A stretch of 64,000 nt of DNA, from NCBI RefSeq assembly GCF_017639205.1, contig NZ_CP071139.1, forward strand, positions 3,178,001 to 3,242,000, read 5' to 3'. Position numbers and translations under genes: made by a program. How positions within the stretch are numbered: position 1 is the stretch's first letter; each line of letters begins with the position of its first letter. Below the pieces are notes generated by a model that was not told the DNA's origin, did no database searches, and worked only from the letters and a program-made list of their open reading frames with translations. The DNA comes from Streptomyces nojiriensis. Lineage in GTDB: Bacteria; Actinomycetota; Actinomycetes; Streptomycetales; Streptomycetaceae. Shown here piece by piece: positions 41,337 through 49,221 of the stretch.

Positions 41337-42326
41337 GTGCGCAACGACAACAGCCCCCCGCCCCCCGAGTCCGGCTCCTCCATCGACCCGGACCGGTCCT
41401 GGTTCACCCGGCGCTCCACGCTCGTCGTCGGGGTTGCCGCGCTCGCCCCGGCCGCTCTGGCGGGCTGGGTCCTGACCCAGGCGTTCGCCGGGACGGGGTC
41501 CGACGGGCAGTCCCGCCCGGTGCCGCTGTCCGCCTCGCACTCGGCCATGTCACCGGGCCAGCGGGACGCGAAGCCGGGCTCCACCCCGAGCGAGAGCCCC
41601 AGCGCCAGTCAGAGCACCACCGCGGCAGCGCCCGCACCCGCACCCGCCAAGGGCCCGCTCACCGGCAGGACCGTGGTCGTCGACCCCGGCCACAACGCCG
41701 GAAACTTCGAGCACACCGACGAGATCGACCAGCAGGTCGACATCGGCACGGGCCACAAGGAGTGCGACACCACCGGCACCACCACCAACGCCGGCTACAA
41801 GGAGGCGGACTTCACCCTCGACGTCTCCCGGCGCCTGCGGACCGCCCTGGAGGCCCAGGGGGCCAAGGTGGTCCTGACCCACCAGGCCGACCGCCCGTGG
41901 GGGCCCTGCATCACCGAGCGCGCCCGCATCGGCAACGAGGCGAAGGCCGACGCCGTCGTGTCCGTCCACGCCGACGGGGTCTCGGCGGGCAACCGCGGCT
42001 TCCACATCATCCTCCCGGCCAAGGTCAAGGGCGGCGCCGCGGACACCGCGAAGATCGTCGGACCGTCCCGGGAGCTGGGCGAGCGGATCGCCGGGAACTT
42101 CGCCCGCACCACCGGCTCGGCCCCCGCCAACTACCTCGGCAGCGGTACCGGTTTGGTCGTCCGCGACGACCTCGGCGGACTGAACCTGTCGACTCGGCCC
42201 AAGGTGTTCATCGAATGCGGCAACATGCGTGACGCCAAGGACGCGGCGCAGCTGACGAGTCCGGAGTGGCGGCAGAAGGCGGCCCAGGGCATCGCGGACG
42301 GCATCGTCGGCTTCCTCGGCGGGTAG
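41337..42326 (+). CDS. N-acetylmuramoyl-L-alanine amidase (Amidase_3)
   Basis: Cell-wall amidase of 329 residues. A cytosolic N-terminus followed by RRSTLVVGVAALAPAALAGW forms a membrane anchor or Tat-like signal, then a Ser/Pro-rich linker. The zinc amidase domain (about 105-325) shows DPGHNAG (His), NAGYKEADFTLD (Glu), VSVHADG (His) and FIECGNMRDAKDA (catalytic Glu). It cleaves the bond between MurNAc and the peptide. The GTG at 41337 is preceded by TAGCAT about eight bases upstream, so the transcript may be leaderless. Confidence 0.87.
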   Translation: MRNDNSPPPPESGSSIDPDRSWFTRRSTLVVGVAALAPAALAGWVLTQAFAGTGSDGQSRPVPLSASHSAMSPGQRDAKPGSTPSESPSASQSTTAAAPAPAPAKGPLTGRTVVVDPGHNAGNFEHTDEIDQQVDIGTGHKECDTTGTTTNAGYKEADFTLDVSRRLRTALEAQGAKVVLTHQADRPWGPCITERARIGNEAKADAVVSVHADGVSAGNRGFHIILPAKVKGGAADTAKIVGPSRELGERIAGNFARTTGSAPANYLGSGTGLVVRDDLGGLNLSTRPKVFIECGNMRDAKDAAQLTSPEWRQKAAQGIADGIVGFLGG

Positions 42327-42483
42327 TCCCCCCTCGGGAGTCCGGCGGGACCACCCGCCGCCCCGATCATCTCGGCCGTCGGAAACCTCCGTACCATGGT
42401 GCCGCCCGCCCTGCTGCAGGCACGTTCTGCGACCGCGGCACCACGAGACGACGACGACCGAGACCGAGAAGGACACCTAAGAC

Positions 42484-43314
42484 GTGAACATCCGCTCCCT
42501 CACTCGAGGCGACGGCGTGGTGATCGGAGCAGCGGCGCTGCTGTTCATCGCCTCGTTCCTCGATTTCTACTCCGCGACCGGTATCGACCGGCCGAGCGTG
42601 TGGGACCTCGACTCCAACCACCTGACGCTCCCCAGCATCTTCCTGCTCGGCTTCATCGCCGCCGGCCTGCTGATCGCGTCGCGCTTCCAGCCGGAGCGCA
42701 AGCTGGCCGCCCTGCCGCTGACGGCGTGGGGCACCGTGCTCGCCGTCTCCGCCGCCTGGTCGTCGCTGTGGGCGCTCATCGCCTGCCCGGACGTGCTCGA
42801 CCTGGGCGCGGGTTCCATCCTCGCCCTGCTCGCCACGCTGGCCCTGGCCGGTGTGGCCATCGCCGGTACGAAGATCCCGGCGCTCGCCGGCCAGCTCGTC
42901 CCGGAGCCGCGTCCCGCCGCCGTCCCGCCGTACGGCGGCCAGCCGGGCCAGCCGCAGCCGGGGGCCGGGTACGGCTACCCGGGCGCGCAGCAGACCCCGT
43001 ACGGTTCCACGCCGCAGCCGGTCCCGCCGTACGGCGGTACGCCGAACCCGGCCCCGGGTCCCGGTCCGCAGGACTCCCAGCACACCCCGGCCCCGGCCCC
43101 GGCCCCGGCGGCGGACTTCACGCCGTTCTGGTTCGCGGTGCCGGTGGCCCGTCCCCTCTACGCGGAGGACGGCTCCCCGACCCCGATCGCGGAACTCGCC
43201 CCGGGCACCTGGTACCTGGCCGTCGAGCAGCGTGGCGCGGCCACTCTGATCGCCCAGACCCAGGACGGCCGCCGCGGCGTGCTGAACGACACCTCGGGCA
43301 TCCAGCGCGGCTGA
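42484..43314 (+). CDS. Membrane protein with DUF5336-type domain and proline-rich tail
   Basis: Protein of 276 residues. Four membrane helices in the first 140 residues (VVIGAAALLFIASFLDFY, LPSIFLLGFIAAGLLIA, LPLTAWGTVLAVSAAW, ILALLATLALAGVAIAG) match the DUF5336 family. A Pro/Gln/Gly-rich cytosolic segment (YGGQPGQPQPGAGYGYPG) follows, with a final small domain. Start GTG 42484. A strong terminator follows the gene. Function unknown; such proteins are found in the cell envelope of Streptomyces. Confidence 0.75.
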   Translation: MNIRSLTRGDGVVIGAAALLFIASFLDFYSATGIDRPSVWDLDSNHLTLPSIFLLGFIAAGLLIASRFQPERKLAALPLTAWGTVLAVSAAWSSLWALIACPDVLDLGAGSILALLATLALAGVAIAGTKIPALAGQLVPEPRPAAVPPYGGQPGQPQPGAGYGYPGAQQTPYGSTPQPVPPYGGTPNPAPGPGPQDSQHTPAPAPAPAADFTPFWFAVPVARPLYAEDGSPTPIAELAPGTWYLAVEQRGAATLIAQTQDGRRGVLNDTSGIQRG

Positions 43315-43335
43315 CCGCCACCCGGACCGAGGCCG

Positions 43336-43366
43336 ACGGCCCCCCGCCCTTCCGGGCGGGGGGCCG
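43336..43366 (+). terminator. Strong GC-rich terminator hairpin
   Basis: ACGGCCCCCCGCCC pairs with GGGCGGGGGGCCGT around a TTCC-type loop, 22 bases after the preceding stop and followed by TTGCC. Confidence 0.8.
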
Positions 43367-43381
43367 TTGCCCTACAGTCAC

Positions 43382-43396
43382 CTGACGCCTCGTCAG
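43382..43396. promoter_or_regulatory. Operator-like palindrome CTGAC-N5-GTCAG before an LLM gene
   Basis: CTGACGCCTCGTCAG is a perfect 15-base palindrome with arms extended by GA on the right side (GTCAGATT). It lies 19 bases before the LLM oxidoreductase start and has the same geometry as 27607-27625. Confidence 0.6.
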
Positions 43397-43414
43397 ATTC
43401 TGAAGGGACCGCAG

Positions 43415-44425
43415 ATGCGCCTCGGACTCGCACTCGGCTACTGGGGCCGCGGCCCCGCCCCCGCCCACCTCGACCTCGCCACCGAGGCCGAGAACCTCGG
43501 CTACCACTCGGTGTGGACCGCCGAAGCCTGGGGCTCGGACGCCTTCACCCCGCTGACCTGGATCGCCGCGCACACCTCGCGGATCCGCCTCGGCACCGCC
43601 ATCGCGCAGATGGCCGCCCGCACCCCGACCGCCACGGCCATGCACGCCCTGACCCTGGACCACCTCTCCGGCGGCCGGATGATGCTCGGCCTCGGCCTGT
43701 CCGGACCACAGGTCGTCGAGGGCTGGTACGGGCGCCCCTTCCCCTCCTCACCGCTCACCGCCACCCGCGAGTACGTGGACGTCGTCCGGCAGGTGCTGCG
43801 CCGCGAAGGCCCGGTCGCCCTGGACGGCCGCTTCCACAGCCACCCGTACCGCGGCGAGGACGGCACCGGCATCGGCAAACCCCTGAAGCCCATCACCCAC
43901 CCGCTGCGGACGGACCTGCCGCTCCTCCTCGGCGCGGAGGGCCCGAAGAACATCGCCCAGACCACCCGGATCGCCGACGGCTGGCTCCCCCTGTACTGGT
44001 CCCCGACCCGCACCGACGTCTACCAGGCCTCCCTCACCGACCTCCCCGAGGGCTTCATGATCGCGCCGATGGCCCGCGCCAAGGTCTGCGACGACGTCGC
44101 GGAGGGACTGCTCCCGGTCAAGGCGATGCTCGGCTTCTACATCGGCGGCATGGGCCACGCGGCCCGCAACTTCCACGCCGACCTGATGGCCCGCATGGGC
44201 TACGAGGAGGAGGCCCGCCGCATCCAGGAACTCTTCCTCGCGGGCCGCAAGGAAGAGGCGGTCCTGGCCGTACCGGACGAGTTCGCCGACGAGATCTCGC
44301 TCATCGGCCCCCGGGAACGGATCGCCGAACGCCTGGACCTCTGGCGCAAGGGCCCGGTGACCGACCTCCTCCTGACCGCCCCGGACCCCCACACCCTGCG
44401 CGTCCTGGCGGAGCTCAACAGCTGA
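43415..44425 (+). CDS. LLM-class F420-dependent oxidoreductase
   Basis: Luciferase-like monooxygenase fold protein of 336 residues. MRLGLALGYWGRGPAPAHLD gives the first beta strand; SVWTAEAWGSDAFTPLTWIA, RIRLGTAIAQMAARTPTATA and GRMMLGLGLSGPQVVEGWYG are characteristic of actinobacterial F420-dependent members, including those acting on lipid and xenobiotic substrates. The ATG at 43415 has AAGGGA at good spacing. The operator-like palindrome upstream is shared with the FadE34-like promoter, which would place this enzyme in the same lipid-catabolic programme. Confidence 0.88.
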   Translation: MRLGLALGYWGRGPAPAHLDLATEAENLGYHSVWTAEAWGSDAFTPLTWIAAHTSRIRLGTAIAQMAARTPTATAMHALTLDHLSGGRMMLGLGLSGPQVVEGWYGRPFPSSPLTATREYVDVVRQVLRREGPVALDGRFHSHPYRGEDGTGIGKPLKPITHPLRTDLPLLLGAEGPKNIAQTTRIADGWLPLYWSPTRTDVYQASLTDLPEGFMIAPMARAKVCDDVAEGLLPVKAMLGFYIGGMGHAARNFHADLMARMGYEEEARRIQELFLAGRKEEAVLAVPDEFADEISLIGPRERIAERLDLWRKGPVTDLLLTAPDPHTLRVLAELNS

Positions 44426-44509
44426 GTGCCCGCGAAACCCGCTTGGCGGACCCCGGCGGCCGCTGCTACGTTTCCGGAGGCCGTGCGAGAGAACGAGGAG
44501 GTGGTACCC

Positions 44510-44563
44510 GTGAACGCAGTATCGACATGGGTGCTCCCCTCCGGGGTCACGGTCGGACGCTAG
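44510..44563 (+). CDS. 17-residue leader-peptide-like ORF
   Basis: GTG at 44510 follows GAGGAGGTGG and encodes MNAVSTWVLPSGVTVGR, then TAG, 49 bases before the hydrolase gene. The size, good ribosome site and position before an enzyme gene suggest a regulatory leader peptide. No attenuator-like hairpin pair is obvious in the 49 bases after it. Recognised only by pattern. Confidence 0.4.
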   Translation: MNAVSTWVLPSGVTVGR

Positions 44564-44612
44564 GCAGGTCGTCCGGGAGCGCCGATCACGCGCACTCCCG
44601 AAAGGCACGACC

Positions 44613-45335
44613 ATGCAGTTCACTTCCGAACAGCTCCTCGACGACGGCGTCCTCGCACGCGAATTCACCCTCGGCGAGATCCCCGGCACCCTGTGGACGC
44701 CCGCATCCTCCGCACCGGTCCCGCTGATCCTCATGGCCCACAACAACGGCCTGCCCAAGGGGGCGGCCCGACTGGTGGCCCGGGCCCGGCACTCCGCGGC
44801 GCACGGCTACGCGGTGGCCAGCATCGACGCCTCCGGGTGCGGTGACCGGCCCCGTTCCGCAGCCGACGAGCAGGCCCGCGCCGAGCTCCGCCGGGCGATG
44901 CAGGCCGGTGAGCCGGTCGACGAGATCTTCGAGTCCTTCATCGGCCCGCTGGTCGAGAACGCGGTCCCGGAATGGCGGACCACCTTGGACGCCCTCCTGG
45001 CGCTGCCCGAGATCGGCGGCCCGGTCGGGTACTCGGGGTGGACCGCCCTCGGCATCCGCCTGGCGGTGGCCGAACCGCGCATCGCGGCCGCCGGTCTCTT
45101 CGCCGGGGGGTACGTGCCCCGCGCCCAGCGCGAGGAGGCCCGGCAGGTCACCGTTCCACTGCTGTTCCTGCTGCAGTGGGACGACGAAGGCAACCCCCGG
45201 CAACGCGCCCTGGACCTGTTCGACGCCTTCGGCGCCACGGAGAAGACCCTGCACGCCAACCTGGGCGGACACACCGGTACCCCGTGGTTCGAGGTGGAGG
45301 ACGGCAACCGGTTCTTCGACCGGCACCTGAAATAG
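44613..45335 (+). CDS. Alpha/beta hydrolase (dienelactone hydrolase-like)
   Basis: Hydrolase of 240 residues. The oxyanion and nucleophile region reads PVGYSGWTALGIRLAVAEPR (G-x-S-x-W, Ser about residue 140), and the late His is in LGGHTGTPWFEVED. The acid residue in LQWDDEGNPR completes a triad. A cap region lies around EFEWR-type FIGPLVENAVPEWRTTLD. ATG 44613; a short leader ORF precedes it. The substrate (ester or lactone) is not known. The unusual Trp after the nucleophile could affect activity. Confidence 0.75.
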   Translation: MQFTSEQLLDDGVLAREFTLGEIPGTLWTPASSAPVPLILMAHNNGLPKGAARLVARARHSAAHGYAVASIDASGCGDRPRSAADEQARAELRRAMQAGEPVDEIFESFIGPLVENAVPEWRTTLDALLALPEIGGPVGYSGWTALGIRLAVAEPRIAAAGLFAGGYVPRAQREEARQVTVPLLFLLQWDDEGNPRQRALDLFDAFGATEKTLHANLGGHTGTPWFEVEDGNRFFDRHLK

Positions 45336-45341
45336 GGCCGG

Positions 45342-45728
45342 TCAGGATCCGGCCTGCGGTACGGCCTCCAGCAGCTCCCGCACGTCCAGCGGCATGACGG
45401 CGATCTCGATGCTCCCGCCGCCGTCGTAGGCGCAGCTGACGATCCGTGAGCCGGGGTTGATGGAGATCCCCTCCTTCACGGAGGGGACCCGGATCCCGGT
45501 GGCCCGCCCGCCGGGCAGCGCGACGGGCTCCCCGCGCCGCGGAACCCACCGGGCCGTGCCCTGGTCCCCGTACACCCGGCCCATCCGCCAGCGGCCTTCC
45601 CCGGCCGGGATCCGGGCCATGCAGGGAATCCCGGCCACGGGGCCGGCGGCCGTCCGCGCACGATGCTTGCGCCTCAGCAGCCACCCGGCCACCACGGCGC
45701 CGAGCACGACCCCCACGATCTCGATCAC
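45342..45728 (-). CDS. Small membrane protein, DUF2550-like
   Basis: Protein of 128 residues with one N-terminal helix (IEIVGVVLGAVVAGWLL) then basic RRKHRARTA. The remaining 100 residues are a beta-rich domain: GIPCMARIPAGEGRWRMGRV, YGDQGTARWVPRRGE, PVALPGGRATGIRVPSVKEG and VSCAYDGGGSIEIAVMPLDV. The pattern recalls DUF2550, an actinobacterial PH-like domain often found near ATP synthase, but this copy is apart from it. The ATG at 45728 is the first in frame. It faces the hydrolase gene with 6 bases between stops. Confidence 0.6.
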   Translation of the reverse strand: MIEIVGVVLGAVVAGWLLRRKHRARTAAGPVAGIPCMARIPAGEGRWRMGRVYGDQGTARWVPRRGEPVALPGGRATGIRVPSVKEGISINPGSRIVSCAYDGGGSIEIAVMPLDVRELLEAVPQAGS

Positions 45729-45841
45729 CCACCCATTGAACCAGTCCCGGTACGGCCCAGACCCCGCCGTTGCCCTGGCCGGGCGGTGCCGTTGCCCTGG
45801 CCGGGCGGTGCGGGTGCGTTTCCGGGTGCGGCCCGGTGGTC

Positions 45842-46198
45842 GCGCCTCAAACGCCGGCGGGGCTGGGTTTGGCTTCGGTTGGGGCGGGGCCCCTCCGGGG
45901 GCTCTCCTCGGCTCGCGCCAGGCGGCCGTGGTCCTGCCGTACGGCCCGGGTTGCGCGCTCGTCCTGCGGGGAGCCCCCGGAGTGTCCCCACCCCACGGCC
46001 GGGGGGCTCGGCCGGGGTGGGGGTGCGGGGACGGTGGGGGGTGTCCCCGCAGGACGAGCGCGCAACCACCGGGTACGGCCGAGATGGCCAGTCAGGCGCG
46101 AGCCGAGGAGACACCCCCCGGCGGCACCGCACCCCCGCCCCCGCAACCGACCCCGCCCAGGCGGCACAACCCAGCCCCGCCGGCGATTGAGGCGCGGC
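45842..46198. repeat. 357-bp nested palindrome with dispersed-repeat ends
   Basis: Outer arms GCGCCTCAAACGCCGGCGGG (45842-45869 with GCTGGGTT) and the facing AACCCAGCCCCGCCGGCGAT (46168-46198 with TGAGGCGCGG) are complementary. The inner arms 45901-45973 and 46040-46114 pair and share ends with the 13531-13760 element (CTCCTCGGCTCGCGC, CTCGTCCTGCGGGGA). The rest of the gap up to 46270 holds GCAAGGG / GGCCGGG tandem-like sequence. Confidence 0.7.
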
Positions 46199-46270
46199 CA
46201 CGGGCCGCACCCGGCAAGGGACCCGCACCGCCCGGCCAGGGCAAGGGCACCGCCCGGCCGGGGCAACGGG

Positions 46271-46906
46271 CTAGCCGCCGAGCTGCGACACGCTCGGGAC
46301 CTTGTCCGTCACCGTCGCACCCGCGCTCTGGCCCGCTTCCTTCACGCTGCTGATGACGCTGTCGAAGGCGCCGATGTCACCGTCACCCGCCTGCCCCTTG
46401 CGCAGCTTGCTGCCGAGGCCCTTGAGGGACTCGATGCCCGCCGTGAGCGGGGCCACCGCCTTCGCCAGCAGCGGGTCGCCCTTCGCGTTCTCCGCCGCCG
46501 CCTTGAGCCGGTTGTACGCGAACGCGCCCGCGAGGCCCGCCTTGATCAGCGCGAAGGTGCGCCCCTTGGCACCCTTCTTGAACTTGCCCGCGCGGTACGG
46601 CTTGACGATCCACTGGTACGTCGCACCCGCCGCGAGGCCCGCGTTGGCGACGAAGCGCGTCTTGGCGAACTTCTGCTTCTCCGCCGACGTACTGGGCGAC
46701 GGCGTCGCGGCGGCCAGTTCGTCGGCCTCGGCGGCGACGGGCTCCGCCGCCGCGAGGGCGGCCAGCTCCCCCATCGACGCGGCGGAGAGCTCCTCGCGCG
46801 GGCCGTTCCCGCCACTGCCGCATGCGGTGGCGCCGACCATCAGCGCGGTGGACAGGACCACCGCCGCAAGGGCGCGGCGGAGTCGGACTGTCGTGGGTAC
46901 GGGCAC
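46271..46906 (-). CDS. Putative lipoprotein, Ala/Lys rich
   Basis: Protein of 211 residues. The GTG at 46906 has GGAGGGAACC upstream and gives (M)PVPTTVRLRRALAAVVLSTA then LMVGATACGSGG, where ATACG is a lipobox-like end of the signal peptide, so the protein should be anchored to the outside of the membrane. The mature part is rich in Ala, Lys and Leu with helical periodicity (FALIKAGLAGAFAYNRLKAA), so it could be a coiled bundle. Unrecognised function. It is divergent from a small membrane protein gene (47019) with 112 bases between. Confidence 0.65.
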   Translation of the reverse strand: MPVPTTVRLRRALAAVVLSTALMVGATACGSGGNGPREELSAASMGELAALAAAEPVAAEADELAAATPSPSTSAEKQKFAKTRFVANAGLAAGATYQWIVKPYRAGKFKKGAKGRTFALIKAGLAGAFAYNRLKAAAENAKGDPLLAKAVAPLTAGIESLKGLGSKLRKGQAGDGDIGAFDSVISSVKEAGQSAGATVTDKVPSVSQLGG

Positions 46907-47018
46907 GGTTCCCTCCGGGAATGAGGCGTCTCCCGCAGCCTCACCCCGGACCCCCGGCTCCACCACCCGGGGGCGCCCGTTCGGGTTTACGACACGTCGG
47001 AGCGGCAACACGCGCCGC

Positions 47019-47321
47019 ATGAGCACTCACACACGAGTACGCACCCGGGGAAGCAGTCAGGCAGGCCGCGCCGTCGCACTGGTGGCGGACGTGCTCGCCT
47101 TCGTCATCGGACTCTGGATCCTGCTCTTCCTGCTGGAGGCCAACCAGGGCAACGCCCTGGTCGACCTCGTCCACGACGTCGCCTCCTGGCTCGCGGCCTG
47201 GTCCTACGACCTGTTCACCTTCAGCCGCGCGTGGGTCCAGGTCGTCATCGGCTACGGCATCGCCGCCGTCGCCTACCTCCTCGTCGGCCACGCCGTGGCC
47301 GGCTGGCTCTACCGCCGCTGA
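47019..47321 (+). CDS. Small two-helix membrane protein
   Basis: Protein of 100 residues. ATG 47019; hydrophobic segments ALVADVLAFVIGLWILLFLL and VVIGYGIAAVAYLLVGHAVA, with an Arg-rich start (THTRVRTRGSS) and end (LYRR). The Glu/Asp and Trp between the helices (SWLAAWSYDLFTFSRAW) are reminiscent of small transport-accessory proteins. No family is named. Ends 13 bases before the convergent glycoside-hydrolase-like gene. Confidence 0.65.
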   Translation: MSTHTRVRTRGSSQAGRAVALVADVLAFVIGLWILLFLLEANQGNALVDLVHDVASWLAAWSYDLFTFSRAWVQVVIGYGIAAVAYLLVGHAVAGWLYRR

Positions 47322-47334
47322 GCCGGCCGCCCGG

Positions 47335-48417
47335 TCAGCCGCAGCAGTCCGGCTCCAGCCCGGCCGGGAGCGAGGTCCCGCCGAACACCTCGGTGGTGGC
47401 CTCGTCCCCGCCGAGCGCCGCGACGGCGAGCAGCAGCGACCCGGCCGTCCAGGTGGTCTGCTCCACCGGCCAGACGGCGTCGTCCTGGAACACGTACCCC
47501 GTCCAGTACATGCCGTTGTCCGCGCGCAGGTGGGTGATCGAGCGCAGGATCTCCAGCGCCCGGTCCGACTCCCCCGTCGCCCACAGCGCGAGCGCCAGCT
47601 CGCAGGACTCGCCGCCCGTCACCCACGGGTTGGGCAGCACGCAGCGCACACCCAGGTCCGGGACCACGAACTCGTCCCAGCGCCCGTCGATGCGCGCCTT
47701 GGCCTCGGAGCCGGTCAGGGCCCCGCCGAGGACCGGGTAGTACCAGTCCATCGAGTAGTGGTCCTTGTCGAGGAACCGCTCCGGATGGCGCCGGATGGCG
47801 TGCCGCAGCGCGCCCGCCGCGAGTTCCCAGTCGGGCTGCGGCTCCTCGCGGTGCTCGGCGATGGCCAGCGCGCAGCGCAGTGCCTGGTGGATGGAGGAGG
47901 AGCCGGTCAGGAGGGCGTCGGTGACGGCCGTGCCGTCCTCCTCCCGCTTCCAGCCGATCTCGCCGCCCGGCTGCTGGAGCGTCAGGACGCACTCCACGGC
48001 CGCGTAGACGGCCGGCCACATGCGGTCCAGGAAGGTGTCGTCGCCGGTGGAGAGGTAGTGGTGCCACACGCCGACGGCTATGTACGCGGTGAAGTTGCTC
48101 TCGCGGCTCGCGTCCTGCGGCTCCGTGGTGTCCACGCCGTCGGGCCGGTCGGCGTAGGCCGCGTACCAGGAACCGTCCTGGTTCTGGTGCCGGGCCAGCC
48201 ACACGTACGCCCGCTCCGCGGCCTCGTGCTCACCGGCCGCGTCGAGCGCCATCGCGGCCTCGGTGTGGTCCCACGGGTCGAGGTGGTGCCCGCGGAACCA
48301 CGGTATGGCGCCGTCGGCGCGCTGCGCGGCGAGGATGCCCGCCACCGTCAGGGCGGCCTCCTCGGCCGTCAGTACGCCGTCCAGGACCAGGTGTTCGGTG
48401 CGCCCCGGCGAGCTCAC
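47335..48417 (-). CDS. Alpha/alpha-barrel protein, terpene-cyclase/glycosidase-like
   Basis: Protein of 360 residues with alternating helices typical of (alpha/alpha)6 toroids (prenyltransferase/squalene cyclase or GH15/GH88-type). Repeats such as AILAAQRADGAIPWFRGHHL, AERAYVWLARHQNQDGSWYA (QDGSW is the cyclase-type repeat motif) and RESNFTAYIAVGVWHHYL are visible. GTG 48417 overlaps the stop of the methyltransferase gene in GTGA. It is the third gene of an operon with a methyltransferase and a GT4 glycosyltransferase, likely making or modifying a glycan. Prenyltransferase labels in databases are probably misleading. Confidence 0.75.
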   Translation of the reverse strand: MSSPGRTEHLVLDGVLTAEEAALTVAGILAAQRADGAIPWFRGHHLDPWDHTEAAMALDAAGEHEAAERAYVWLARHQNQDGSWYAAYADRPDGVDTTEPQDASRESNFTAYIAVGVWHHYLSTGDDTFLDRMWPAVYAAVECVLTLQQPGGEIGWKREEDGTAVTDALLTGSSSIHQALRCALAIAEHREEPQPDWELAAGALRHAIRRHPERFLDKDHYSMDWYYPVLGGALTGSEAKARIDGRWDEFVVPDLGVRCVLPNPWVTGGESCELALALWATGESDRALEILRSITHLRADNGMYWTGYVFQDDAVWPVEQTTWTAGSLLLAVAALGGDEATTEVFGGTSLPAGLEPDCCG

Positions 48418-49148
48418 TGGGTCGCGCCTACGGGGAGGTGGGGCTTGGTCGCGTACGCCACGAAGCTCTTGCCGATGAGCGGGTTCAGGGCCTGCTCGGC
48501 GAGCCGCGTGGCCAGCGGCTTCTTCATGATGTCCCAGACCAGGAGCTTGTGGTACGCCTTGACGGGCAGCGCCTTGTCGTTGTCGACGCCGAAGGCGCAC
48601 TTGAGCCACCAGTACGGGGAGTGCAGCCCGTGCGCGTGGTGCGTGCCGTACGGCTTGAGGCCCGCGGCCTTCATCTTGCCGAGCAGCTCGTCCGCCTTGT
48701 AGATGCGGATGTGGCCGCCCTCGACCTCGTGGTAGGCGTCGGAGAGCGCCCAGCAGATCTTCTCGGGGCCGTAGCGCGGCACGGTGATGGCGATGCGCCC
48801 GCCGGGCTTGAGCACGCGCACCATTTCGGCGAGCACGCCCTTGTCGTCGTGGATGTGCTCCATCACCTCGGAGATGATGACGACGTCGAAGGAGTCGTCG
48901 GGGAAGGGCAGCGCGAGCGCGTCGCCCTCCATGGCGGTGGCGGTGGCCCCGGCGGGGGCCTCACCGGCCTCCTTCATCGCGGCGAACCACTTGGCGACCT
49001 CGCGGATCTCCTCGCCGTTGCGGTCGACGGCGACCACCTGGGCGCCTCTCCGGTAGCACTCGAAGGCGTGCCGGCCTGCGCCGCAGCCCAGGTCGAGTAC
49101 GCGGTCGCCTGCGGCGAGCGGGAACCGGGAGAAATCGACGGTCAGCAC
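48414..49148 (-). CDS. Class I SAM-dependent methyltransferase
   Basis: Methyltransferase of 244 residues. DRVLDLGCGAGRHAFECYRR is motif I, AVDRNGEEI motif II, SFDVVIISEVMEHIHDDKGV motif IV, followed by LKPGGRIAITVPRYG. The C-terminal extension with SPYWWLKCAFGVDNDKALPV is shared with glycan- or lipid-associated methyltransferases. It lies 73 bases downstream of the GT4 gene and is coupled to the alpha/alpha-barrel gene by a GTGA overlap, so it probably methylates the same glycan. ATG 49148. Confidence 0.87.
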   Translation of the reverse strand: MLTVDFSRFPLAAGDRVLDLGCGAGRHAFECYRRGAQVVAVDRNGEEIREVAKWFAAMKEAGEAPAGATATAMEGDALALPFPDDSFDVVIISEVMEHIHDDKGVLAEMVRVLKPGGRIAITVPRYGPEKICWALSDAYHEVEGGHIRIYKADELLGKMKAAGLKPYGTHHAHGLHSPYWWLKCAFGVDNDKALPVKAYHKLLVWDIMKKPLATRLAEQALNPLIGKSFVAYATKPHLPVGATQ

Positions 49149-49221
49149 GGGGTCCTGCCTTCGCGGTCGCGGGGGTGTTCGGGGATGGGGAGCAAGCGGA
49201 GGAAGCGGAGGAAGCAGAGGG

